A stretch of 64,000 bases of DNA from NCBI RefSeq assembly GCF_009604425.1, contig NZ_WEGI01000009.1, positions 186,001 through 250,000 on the forward strand, written 5' to 3'. Below the pieces are notes generated by a model. The model was not told the DNA's origin and did no database searches. It was given only the letters and a program-made list of their open reading frames with translations. This DNA is from Nocardia aurantia (lineage in GTDB: Bacteria > Actinomycetota > Actinomycetes > Mycobacteriales > Mycobacteriaceae). The first letter of the stretch is position 1; each line of letters opens with the position of its first letter. Of the stretch, positions 50,884 through 58,650 are shown piece by piece. The position numbers and the translations under genes were made by a program.

Positions 50884-51888
50884 TCAGACCCGGGTGCTCA
50901 CCAGGTCGGCGGCCTTCTCCCGCCGCGCGGCCTCCCGCGCCAGCGAGCGGTCGCGCTGTTCCTCGAAGCGTTCGCAGTCGCGCTTCAGGTTCTCCAGGAA
51001 CTCGCCGAGTTCCTCCCGCGCCGCCTCGCCGGCGGGCCCGAAGTCGTTGCGCTCGAACACCTGCCACTTGCGCAGCACCGGCCAGAGCACCTCCTCGAGG
51101 TGCTGGCGCAGATCGTAGATGCCGTGCTTGGCCATCAGCACGCCGTTGCGCCGCCAGTTCGGCATACCGGCGCCGGGCATCTGGAACTGCATGATGATGT
51201 CCTTCACCACCGGCATCGCCTGCTCCGGCACGAGATCCAGTGCGGCGCCGCAGACGTTGCGATAGAAGATCATGTGCAGGTTCTCGTCGGCGGCGATCCG
51301 CTGCAACAGGCGGTCGGCGTTCGCCTCGTCGCAGACCCGGCCGGTGTTGCGGTGACTGACGCGGGTGGCCAGTTCCTGGAAGGTGACGTACGTGACCGAT
51401 TGCAGCAGACCGGTGTTCATCAGCAGGTCCGGTCGCCCCTGCCGGCGAACCAGCGTGTAGGGACTGTAGCCGTTGGTCATGTGGACCATGCGGGCGTTCT
51501 CGAGTTCGACCGGATCGACGCTGCGGGTGACCACGAGGTAGTCGCGAATCGCGATGCCGTGCCGATTCTCCTCGGCGGTCCAGCGATTCACCCAGGTGCC
51601 CCAGGCACTGTCGCGGGAGAAGCCCTCGGCGATGGTGCGGTGGTAGGAGGGTAGATTGTCCTCGGTCAGCAGATTCGTGATCATCGCCGCGCGGGCCACC
51701 TCGTTGAGCTTGGATTGCCCCAGCTCCCAATCGGTTCCGTCCAGCGCGGCGAAGTTGCGGCCCTCGTCCCACGGCACATAGTCGTGTGGATGCCATTCCT
51801 TCGCCATCGACAGGTGGCGGTTCACGTTCTGCTCGGCCACGGCTTCCAGCTCGATCAGTAGTTCGAGCTGCGTCAGATTCCTGGCCAC
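50884..51888 (-). CDS. Acyl-ACP desaturase (DesA1-like)
   Basis: A 334-aa soluble diiron desaturase close to M. tuberculosis DesA1: LTQLELLIELEAVAEQNVNRHLSM, then TEDNLPSYHR, WTAEENRHGIAIRDYL, SHRNTGRVCDEANADRLLQRIAADENLHMIFYR. The E/EExxH ligands (EENRH, DENLH) are both present, so the diiron centre is probably intact. It introduces a double bond into an ACP-linked fatty acyl chain, in mycolata for mycolic-acid precursors. It starts at the ATG ending at 51888 and is divergent from the ketoacyl synthase and acyl-AMP ligase genes. Confidence 0.95.
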   Translation of the reverse strand: MARNLTQLELLIELEAVAEQNVNRHLSMAKEWHPHDYVPWDEGRNFAALDGTDWELGQSKLNEVARAAMITNLLTEDNLPSYHRTIAEGFSRDSAWGTWVNRWTAEENRHGIAIRDYLVVTRSVDPVELENARMVHMTNGYSPYTLVRRQGRPDLLMNTGLLQSVTYVTFQELATRVSHRNTGRVCDEANADRLLQRIAADENLHMIFYRNVCGAALDLVPEQAMPVVKDIIMQFQMPGAGMPNWRRNGVLMAKHGIYDLRQHLEEVLWPVLRKWQVFERNDFGPAGEAAREELGEFLENLKRDCERFEEQRDRSLAREAARREKAADLVSTRV

Positions 51889-52188
51889 GATTCACCCCTT
51901 CCTCGCTCGGATCGGCGGTCGACGCTGATGCATTCGACGTAGCGACCCGGTTGCTGCGTGTCATGCGGTTGGGTCCGCAAGCTTCGCCACGATAATGTAG
52001 ACCGGTCATGGCCGATCCCGGTAAGGGTCCGGGGCGCGTCGCAATAAAGAGGATGAAGCTCCTGTTGAAGGTGTCCCCGATGGTCCGGGCGGCGGCCTGG
52101 AGGTGTCCGCTTCCAACCGCTTTCGCCGGATTCGGCGCCACCCTCAGTGTGTATTCGCCGCAGTGTTGCCACCGAAAGTGAGCCGAGC
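51889..52188. promoter_or_regulatory. Divergent promoter region of desaturase and ketoacyl synthase genes
   Basis: Three hundred gene-free bases between divergent lipid-enzyme genes. It contains an AT-richer tract (CACGATAATGTAG near 51990), a likely -10 region. No regulator palindrome was visible and no acyl-carrier protein is encoded here. Confidence 0.4.
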
Positions 52189-53433
52189 ATGACGATTTCC
52201 AGCACCATGCGCTATCCAGATGTCGTCGTCACCAGTGTCGCGGCAACAACGTCGATCGCCGGCGATGTCGACTCCACGTGGAAGGGCCTGCTCAACGGAG
52301 AGAGCGGCATCGACGTCCTCGAGGACGATTTCGTGGACAGGTTCGGCCTGCCGGTGCGAATCGGCGGGCACCTCAAGGTGAATCCCGACACCCTGCTGCC
52401 GATCGAGGAGTACCGCAGGCACTCCTACTTGCAGCGGATGGCGCTGGTCCTGGGGCGGGAGGTGTGGAGCAACGCCGGTCGCCCGGAGGTGGATCCGGAG
52501 CGGCTGGGCGTATCGATCGGGACCGGGCTCGGTGGCGCCGAGGTCTTCATCGAATCCCACCTCCGGATGGAGAAGAGCGGCTATCGGCGGGTGCGGCCGC
52601 TGGCCGTGCCGATGATCATGCCGAACGGCCCCGCGGCGACCGTCGGCATCGAACTCCGTGCCAAGGCGGGGTATTCCACGCCGGTCTCGGCCTGCTCCTC
52701 GGGTTCGGAGGCGATCGCCAACGCCTGGAAGATGGTGGTCATGGGCGACGCCGACATGGTCGTCACCGGCGGCGTGGAGGGTTCGATCCAGGCCCTGCCG
52801 ATCGCCGCGTTCTCGATGATGCGGGCGATGAGTACCCGCAACGACGATCCCAAGCGGGCCTCCCGCCCGTTCGACGCGGCGCGTGACGGTTTCGTCTTCG
52901 GCGAGGCGGCGGCGCTCATGGTCATCGAGACCGAGGCGCATGCCAAGGCGCGCGGCGCCAACATCATCGCGCGGCTGCTCGGCGCGGGCGTCACGTCCGA
53001 CGGATTCCATCTGGTGGCGCCGGATCCGGAGGGCCGCGGCGCGGCGCGGTCGATCACCCGCGCACTGCAAACCGCGGGCCTGTCGAAACGCGATGTGGCG
53101 CATGTGAACGCGCATGCCACCGGAACGCCGATCGGCGATACCGCCGAGGCGCGCGCGATCTCGTCCGCGATCGGCTCGCACGCCTCGGTGTACGCGCCGA
53201 AATCGGCTCTCGGACATTCCATCGGCGCGGTGGGCGCGCTGGAGTCGGTATTGACCGTTCTGACCATTCGGGACGGAATCGTCCCGCCCACACTGAATCT
53301 GGACAACAAGGATCCGGAAATAGATCTCGACATCGTATCCGGGCAGGCCAGGCCCGGTCGTATCGACTATGCCGTCAACAACTCCTTCGGCTTCGGCGGC
53401 CACAACGTCTCCCTGGCCTTCGGGCGATATTGA
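52189..53433 (+). CDS. KasA/KasB-like beta-ketoacyl-ACP synthase
   Basis: A 414-aa type II ketosynthase. The Cys-His-His-Lys set is complete: Cys169 (VSACSSGSEA), His309 (NAHATGTPIGD), Lys338 and His343 (KSALGHSIGAVGALE). AIANAWKMVVMGDADMVVTGGVEG is a KasA/KasB-type stretch, and total length fits. It condenses malonyl-ACP with a long acyl-ACP in mycolate-type chain elongation. The ATG at 52189 lies after GAAAGTGAG. A fatty-acyl-AMP ligase follows 124 bases downstream; the desaturase is divergent. It stands alone outside the usual fas-II cluster. Confidence 0.93.
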   Translation: MTISSTMRYPDVVVTSVAATTSIAGDVDSTWKGLLNGESGIDVLEDDFVDRFGLPVRIGGHLKVNPDTLLPIEEYRRHSYLQRMALVLGREVWSNAGRPEVDPERLGVSIGTGLGGAEVFIESHLRMEKSGYRRVRPLAVPMIMPNGPAATVGIELRAKAGYSTPVSACSSGSEAIANAWKMVVMGDADMVVTGGVEGSIQALPIAAFSMMRAMSTRNDDPKRASRPFDAARDGFVFGEAAALMVIETEAHAKARGANIIARLLGAGVTSDGFHLVAPDPEGRGAARSITRALQTAGLSKRDVAHVNAHATGTPIGDTAEARAISSAIGSHASVYAPKSALGHSIGAVGALESVLTVLTIRDGIVPPTLNLDNKDPEIDLDIVSGQARPGRIDYAVNNSFGFGGHNVSLAFGRY

Positions 53434-53557
53434 GTAGCATCGGGAAACGCCGCCCGCACGTCGCCGAACTCCTGCTACCCTTCGGACTCCGGTGTCGATC
53501 TGTGTTCGTTTTCGTGTCATCGTCCGGCCGAGAGCCGTGCGTGAAAAAGGATAGGAA

Positions 53558-55432
53558 ATGATCGGCGAGACATTTGAAGACTTCTTGGACGAATCGGGCA
53601 ATATCGTGGTCCAGAGCGAATGGACCATGATCGATTTCGTCGACTGCAACGCGGCCGAGCGCGGCGACCTGCTCGCCTACCGCTTCATCGACTATTCGCG
53701 CGAGCGCGACGGTGAGGTGCACGAGCTCACCTGGGCGCAGTTCGCCCGGCGCGCACGAGCGGTGGCGGCCCGGCTGCAACAGGTCACGAAACCGGGTGAG
53801 CGGGTGGCGATTCTGGCGCCGCAGGGCCTGGACTACGTCGTGTCGCTGTTCGCCGCCGTCTTCGCCGGCAACATCGCGGTGCCGCTGTTCGATCCGGGCG
53901 AGCCCGGGCACATCGATCGGCTGCACACGGTGCTCCGCGACTGCACGCCGATCGCCATCCTCACCACGGCGGGTTCCGCGGCCGGGGTCCGCGAGTTCTT
54001 CGCCGCCTATCCGGCGGCCCGGCGGCCCCGGGTGATTGCCGTCGACGCGATCCCCGACAGCGTCGCCGGGCAGTGGGCGCGGCCGGACATCGACAACGAG
54101 AGCGTCGCCTATCTGCAGTACACCTCGGGCTCCACCCGGACCCCGACGGGCGTCGAGATCACGCATCGGTCGGTGGGCACCAACCTGTTGCAGATGATCG
54201 ACGCGCTCGACCTCCAGGAGGGGACCACCGGGGTCAGCTGGCTACCGTTGTTCCACGACATGGGCCTGTTGTTCGTGATCCTGCCGGTGGTGCGGGCCGG
54301 TTCGGTCACGCTGATGTCGCCCAGCGCGTTCGTGCGGCGGCCGTACCGCTGGCTGTGGGCGATGAGCGCCGAGGCCAACGACGGCGCCGCGATCTTCTCC
54401 GCCGCACCGAATTTCGCGTTCGAGCACGCGGCGCTGCGCGGCCTGCCGAAGGGCGGCGACACGCTCGACCTGTCGAATGTGATCGGCATCATCAACGGCA
54501 GTGAACCGGTCTCGCCGTCCTCGATGAAGAAGTTCAACGACGCGTTCGTGGCCTTCGGGCTGCCGAAGACGGCGATCATGCCGTGCTACGGCATGGCCGA
54601 GGCCACACTGTTCGTGTCGTCGCAGCGGATCCAGGACGAGCCCAAGGTGATCTACGTCGATCGCGCCGAACTGAACGCCGGGCGCATGGTCGAGGTGGAC
54701 GCCGACGCCGACAGCGCGGTGGCGCAGGTGTCGTGCGGATACATGGCCCGCTCGGAATGGGGCGCGATCGTCGATCCGGCCACCGGTTCCGAGCTGCCCG
54801 ACGGCGACATCGGCGAAATCTGGTTGCACGGAAACAATCTCGGCATCGGCTATTGGGGCAGACCCGAGGAGTCCGAGGCCACCTTCCGCAACGAGCTCCT
54901 CGGCCGGCAGCCGGTCAGCCACGCCGAAGGTGTTGCCGCGGACGGTGATTGGATGCGCACCGGCGATCTGGGCGCCTATCACAACGGCGAGCTGTTCATC
55001 ACCGGCCGGGTCAAGGATCTGGTGATCATCGACGGCCGCAACCACTATCCGCTCGATCTGGAGAACACGGCGCAGGAGGCGTCGACCGGCCTGCGCCCCG
55101 GCTTCGTCGCGGCGTTCTCCGTCGCGGTCGACGAACTGCCCGAGGAGGCCCGTGACGGTTCGGCCGACGCCGTCGGGGAACAGCTGGTGATCGTGGCCGA
55201 ACGCGGCAGCGGCGCCGCGAAGGCCGACCCCGAACCCATCGTCGAGGCGGTGCGGACGGCGATCGCGCGGCTGCACGGGCTCGCCGTGCGGGATCTGCTG
55301 CTGGTGCCGGCGGGCTCGATCCCGCGGACCTCCAGCGGCAAACTGGCCCGGGGCGCCTGCCGCACCGCGTATCTGGAGGGCAGCCTGCGCGGCAGCCATC
55401 GGCAGCAGTCCTTCCCGGACGCGACGGACTGA
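53558..55432 (+). CDS. Fatty-acyl-AMP ligase (FAAL, FadD32-like)
   Basis: A 624-aa adenylate-forming enzyme close in sequence to FadD32: AYRFIDYSRERDGEV, RLQQVTKPGERVAILAPQGLDYVV, AVPLFDPGEPGHIDRLHTVLRDCTP, LQYTSGSTRTPTGVEITH, SWLPLFHDMGL, ADGDWMRTGDLGAY and VKDLVIIDGRNHYPLDLENTAQEAS, and RTSSGKLARGACRTAYLEGSLR. FAALs load acyl-AMP onto a carrier protein rather than CoA. No ACP or PKS is adjacent, so the acceptor must be elsewhere. AAGGATAGGAA precedes the ATG. It is probably in one unit with the ketosynthase. Confidence 0.94.
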   Translation: MIGETFEDFLDESGNIVVQSEWTMIDFVDCNAAERGDLLAYRFIDYSRERDGEVHELTWAQFARRARAVAARLQQVTKPGERVAILAPQGLDYVVSLFAAVFAGNIAVPLFDPGEPGHIDRLHTVLRDCTPIAILTTAGSAAGVREFFAAYPAARRPRVIAVDAIPDSVAGQWARPDIDNESVAYLQYTSGSTRTPTGVEITHRSVGTNLLQMIDALDLQEGTTGVSWLPLFHDMGLLFVILPVVRAGSVTLMSPSAFVRRPYRWLWAMSAEANDGAAIFSAAPNFAFEHAALRGLPKGGDTLDLSNVIGIINGSEPVSPSSMKKFNDAFVAFGLPKTAIMPCYGMAEATLFVSSQRIQDEPKVIYVDRAELNAGRMVEVDADADSAVAQVSCGYMARSEWGAIVDPATGSELPDGDIGEIWLHGNNLGIGYWGRPEESEATFRNELLGRQPVSHAEGVAADGDWMRTGDLGAYHNGELFITGRVKDLVIIDGRNHYPLDLENTAQEASTGLRPGFVAAFSVAVDELPEEARDGSADAVGEQLVIVAERGSGAAKADPEPIVEAVRTAIARLHGLAVRDLLLVPAGSIPRTSSGKLARGACRTAYLEGSLRGSHRQQSFPDATD

Positions 55433-55444
55433 TCCACCGTTCCC

Positions 55445-55483
55445 GGCGCGCTGGTGGCGCGAATGCGTAGCCACCAGCGCGCC
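55445..55483 (+). terminator. Hairpin terminator after FAAL gene
   Basis: GGCGCGCTGGTGGC (55445-55458) pairs with GCCACCAGCGCGCC (55470-55483) as a perfect 14-bp stem with an 11-base loop, 13 bases after the stop codon. Confidence 0.85.
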
Positions 55484-55593
55484 TTGCCTTTCGGACACGC
55501 GAGTGTCCGCGCCTGTCCCCAGCGGATTCGCCGAATCGTGAGCTAACATAGAGCTAATTCAGGTTCCGAGTGACGGCACGAGGGGCTGGCCAT

Positions 55594-55800
55594 ATGGATT
55601 ACCCGTTAGCCGAATTGCTTGCGGTGGCGGCACATTCGTCGCCGATCCGGCCGCTGACGCTCGAGCGCGCACACCGCGTCATGCAGGTCCACGCCGATTG
55701 CGGCACGGACAGCTGTCGCAACAAGCGCGCCGCCTACGAGGCGTTGGTGAGCGCGGGACATCTCGTCCCCGACAGCTCCCGGCGCCGCCGTTCCGGCTGA
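55594..55800 (+). CDS. Small conserved-looking protein (hypothetical)
   Basis: A 68-aa protein starting MDYPLAELLAVAAHSSPIRPL, with CGTDSCRNKRAAYEALVSAGHLVPDSSRR. The CGTDSC segment has two cysteines. I do not recognise its family. GAGGGG precedes the ATG by 9 bases; a GTG eight codons upstream is an alternative. Its stop codon lies inside the first 22-bp repeat unit. Confidence 0.5.
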   Translation: MDYPLAELLAVAAHSSPIRPLTLERAHRVMQVHADCGTDSCRNKRAAYEALVSAGHLVPDSSRRRRSG

Positions 55801-55873
55801 TCCCCGCCGTCGTTCCGGCTGATCTCCGCCGCCGTTCCGGCTGATCCTCAGCGCCGGTCCGGCTGAACCGTTC
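55786..55873. repeat. Four-unit 22-bp tandem repeat
   Basis: Units at 55786-55807, 55808-55829, 55830-55851 and 55852-55873 share the core TTCCGGCTGA (GTCCGGCTGA in the last). The first unit contains the end of the preceding small gene and its TGA; the rest are non-coding. Confidence 0.88.
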
Positions 55874-55985
55874 AGCCCGCACCGTACCCGCTCGTTCGGT
55901 GTGCTGACCGGGCCGCATCTGTGGCAGACTCGGCAGGCACGATGCGGCCGGGCCGACGACCGTGTCCACATTGCGGGAGTTTGGT

Positions 55986-57542
55986 ATGGCCGTGGAGCTG
56001 AGTGCGATCGAACAGCAGGTCGCCGACGATCGGCGGACCGCGGCCCAGGAACGGACCGTCGAGGCCGACCTGCGCCTGGCCACCTCCCTGTGCGAACTGG
56101 CCCGGGCCTTCATCGTTACCAAGAGCAACGGGTCCGATCGCGACCGCGCGCCCGCCGCGCTGGAGCCCGCGCAGGAGGCGGTGCTGATCCGGTTGCGGCA
56201 CCTGGTCGGCGGTCAGGTGTCGGCCCAGTTCGCCGGACAGGTCCAGGAGGCGCTGCGGTTGTTCGAGGAGGCCGCGCGCACCATCGGCCACCGCGAGCTG
56301 GCGACCGCGACCATCCGCAAGGCCTGCGACGCGTATCGCGTTGTGGCACGGCAGTATCCGGCGGCGGCCGCGGTCTGCGCCGACGGGCTGTCCAAGTGCG
56401 GTGTGTGGCTGATCCGGCTCGATCCGGACACCGCCGTCGCGGCCAGCGAGGAGGCGGTGCGCATCCGCGCCGGCCTGTTCGCCGCGAATCCGGATCAGGC
56501 GGCCCGCTACCTGTCCAGCCTCAATCTGTTGTTGCGCACCTTGATGATCGGCCGTCAGCGCAAACAGGCGCTGGCCACCTATCGGGAGCGGTACGCGGCG
56601 TGGACCTCGCCCGCGATGACCACCCGGCTGCGGGAGACGCGCATCGAGGAGATCGACTTCACCAGCAAGACCCAGGCGGCACTGGCGAAACTGGACTGTC
56701 AGACCCTGGAGCGGGCCGGCTATCTCACCCAGCAGCAGATCCTGTACCAGACCGACGGCGATCTGACCACCATCGAGGAGGTCAACTGGAAGCTGGGCCT
56801 GATCGGGCTCAAGCCGCTGGCCGCGGGCGCGCTCGCCGACCCGCCGTCCAAGCCGGTGGAGATCTCCGACTCCTTCGGCGCGCTGACCGTGCTGTGCGCG
56901 GAACCGGACGCGGTGGGCCTGGTGCGGGCCGCCGTGCTGGAGGCGTACGCCGACGCCGGGGCCTATCCGGTCGGCAGCACCGCCTTCCTGGGCGTGCACA
57001 AATCCCATTGGGGCATGCCGGATCCCGAGCTGAACACCGCCGCGCAACTCGGTGACGACGTGGTGCTGGTGGAGCGTGCGGGCGGCAACTGGGTCGCGGT
57101 CAAGAGCCTGTTCTGGGAGCTCACCCCGCTGGGCAGACATCCACTGGCACTGCGGCTTTCGCAGCAGTGGCCGGTCCTGGCGGTGAACAGCACGGAGGGC
57201 CTGGCGTACGAATTGTGCTGGTATCGGGACGGTTCCGCGACCAACTACGCCGCGCTGGGGCGCCCGGCCGGATACTCGGACCTCGACCAGCCGTTGGCGC
57301 CCATCGACTTCGCGGCACTGGCCGAGTACGGCGCCGACTACGCGTCGGAGACCCAGGTGCGCGCCGCCTTCGGCAACACCGCCATGTTCGCCAAGCTCAC
57401 CCATCTGCCGGGCAGCGGGATCCGGCAGGAGAGTCGGTCCCGTCCGCTGTCGGACTCGGGCGAGAACGTGTTGTTCTTCCGGCAGAACAGCCGGCCCACC
57501 CGGTCCCGCCGGGCCGTCGCCGAGGAGCCCGCGCAATCCTGA
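55986..57542 (+). CDS. Large two-part protein of unknown function
   Basis: A 518-aa protein. The first half (about 10-260) is helical with tetratricopeptide-like pairs (RLATSLCELARAFIV, EALRLFEEAARTIGHRELATATIRKACDAYRVVARQYP, AVAASEEAVRIRAGLFAANPDQAARYLSSLN). The second half (about 280-500) is mixed alpha/beta without a motif I can name (DSFGALTVLCAEPDAVGLVRAAVLEAYADAGAYPV; TNYAALGRPAGYSDLDQPLAPIDFAALAEYG). GGGAG spaced 6 bases before the ATG at 55986 supports that start over a GTG at 55962. TPR-like proteins often bind partners. No neighbour suggests a function, and I do not assign one. Confidence 0.6.
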   Translation: MAVELSAIEQQVADDRRTAAQERTVEADLRLATSLCELARAFIVTKSNGSDRDRAPAALEPAQEAVLIRLRHLVGGQVSAQFAGQVQEALRLFEEAARTIGHRELATATIRKACDAYRVVARQYPAAAAVCADGLSKCGVWLIRLDPDTAVAASEEAVRIRAGLFAANPDQAARYLSSLNLLLRTLMIGRQRKQALATYRERYAAWTSPAMTTRLRETRIEEIDFTSKTQAALAKLDCQTLERAGYLTQQQILYQTDGDLTTIEEVNWKLGLIGLKPLAAGALADPPSKPVEISDSFGALTVLCAEPDAVGLVRAAVLEAYADAGAYPVGSTAFLGVHKSHWGMPDPELNTAAQLGDDVVLVERAGGNWVAVKSLFWELTPLGRHPLALRLSQQWPVLAVNSTEGLAYELCWYRDGSATNYAALGRPAGYSDLDQPLAPIDFAALAEYGADYASETQVRAAFGNTAMFAKLTHLPGSGIRQESRSRPLSDSGENVLFFRQNSRPTRSRRAVAEEPAQS

Positions 57543-57584
57543 CACCGCGCCGGGGCGCCGGGGCCGGGCAGTAGGGTCGATCCG

Positions 57585-58424
57585 GTGGAGCTTCACGTGG
57601 GATGTGCGCAGTGGACGCACCCGGCCTGGCAGGACCGGCAACCGAACCCACGGGAACGCCTGCGCGGCTACGCGAACTGGTGCAACGCGGTCGAGGGCAA
57701 CACCACCTTCTACGCCACCCCCACCGCGAAGACCGTCGAGTCCTGGGCCCGGCAGACCGCGCCCGATTTCCGGTTCGTGCTGAAACTGCCGCGCGCGGTA
57801 ACCCACGAGCGGCGCCTGCGCGACGCCGAGCCGGAACTGCGCGAGTTCCTGGCGGCCGTCGAACCACTGGGTCCGCGGCTGCACGCACTGTGGGTGCAGC
57901 TGCCCGCCTCGTTCGGGCCGACCGACCTCGGCGCGTTGTGGACGCTGCTGCGCGGACTGCCGGACGGGTACCGGACCGCGGTGGAGGTCCGGCATCCGGC
58001 CTTCTTCGAGGATCCGCGGTCCCGTGAGCGGCTGGAGCTGTTGCTCGGCCGGGCGGGCGCGGAATGGCTGCCGTTCGACACCACGGTCTTGTTCGCCGAG
58101 CGGGCCGGCAGCCCCGCCGAGCTGGACGCGTGGTCGAAGAAGCCGCGGCTGCCCCGGCGTACCCACGCGCTGACCGACCACCCCATCGTGCGCTACATCG
58201 GCCGCGACGACCGCGGCGCGACCGTCGCCGGCTGGCGGCCCTGGGTGACCACGGTCGCCGGCTGGCTGCGCGAGGGCCGGTCGCCGACGATATTCATCCA
58301 TACGCCCGACAACGCCGAATCACTGTCGCTGGCCCGCCTGTTCCACGCCGAGGTGGTGGCCGAAGTCCCCGGCCTCGATCCGCTGCCCGAACCGGCGCCG
58401 ACCGGGCCGATGACGCTGTTCTGA
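57585..58424 (+). CDS. DUF72 family protein (YecE-like)
   Basis: A 279-aa TIM-barrel-type protein of the DUF72 family: LHVGCAQWTHPAWQ, the family's NAVEGNTTFYATPTAKTVESWARQTAPDFRFVLKLPRAVTHE, then VWVQLPASFGP (as LWVQLPASFGP) and EVRHPAFFED, with IFIHTPDNAESLSLARLFH at the end. Its role is unproven. The GTG at 57585 is the start; TAGGGT ends 8 bases upstream, suggesting leaderless translation. Confidence 0.9.
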   Translation: MELHVGCAQWTHPAWQDRQPNPRERLRGYANWCNAVEGNTTFYATPTAKTVESWARQTAPDFRFVLKLPRAVTHERRLRDAEPELREFLAAVEPLGPRLHALWVQLPASFGPTDLGALWTLLRGLPDGYRTAVEVRHPAFFEDPRSRERLELLLGRAGAEWLPFDTTVLFAERAGSPAELDAWSKKPRLPRRTHALTDHPIVRYIGRDDRGATVAGWRPWVTTVAGWLREGRSPTIFIHTPDNAESLSLARLFHAEVVAEVPGLDPLPEPAPTGPMTLF

Positions 58425-58650
58425 GCGCCTCGGTGCCCGTCCCGGCCGGATGGCTTGCGGCACACCGGCATCGGTTATAGTGAATTTTCCGGGGTGGGAA
58501 GTTTCCTCAGGCAAAGCAATCTGTTCGATCCGAGCGGCGTGATCGCGCTCGGTCCCAGCGGTGCAATCATGCTCGACCCGAACGATGTGTGCTCGACCGG
58601 CTCGACCGCAGTACGGCAATCATCCATCGCGAACCGAAGCAGGCCTGCAT

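Noticed and set aside
55872..58301. Long minus-strand ORF covering the unknown protein and the DUF72 gene
   Set aside because: Composition shadow of high-GC coding DNA; its translation is arginine/glycine-rich and matches no family, while the plus-strand genes do.
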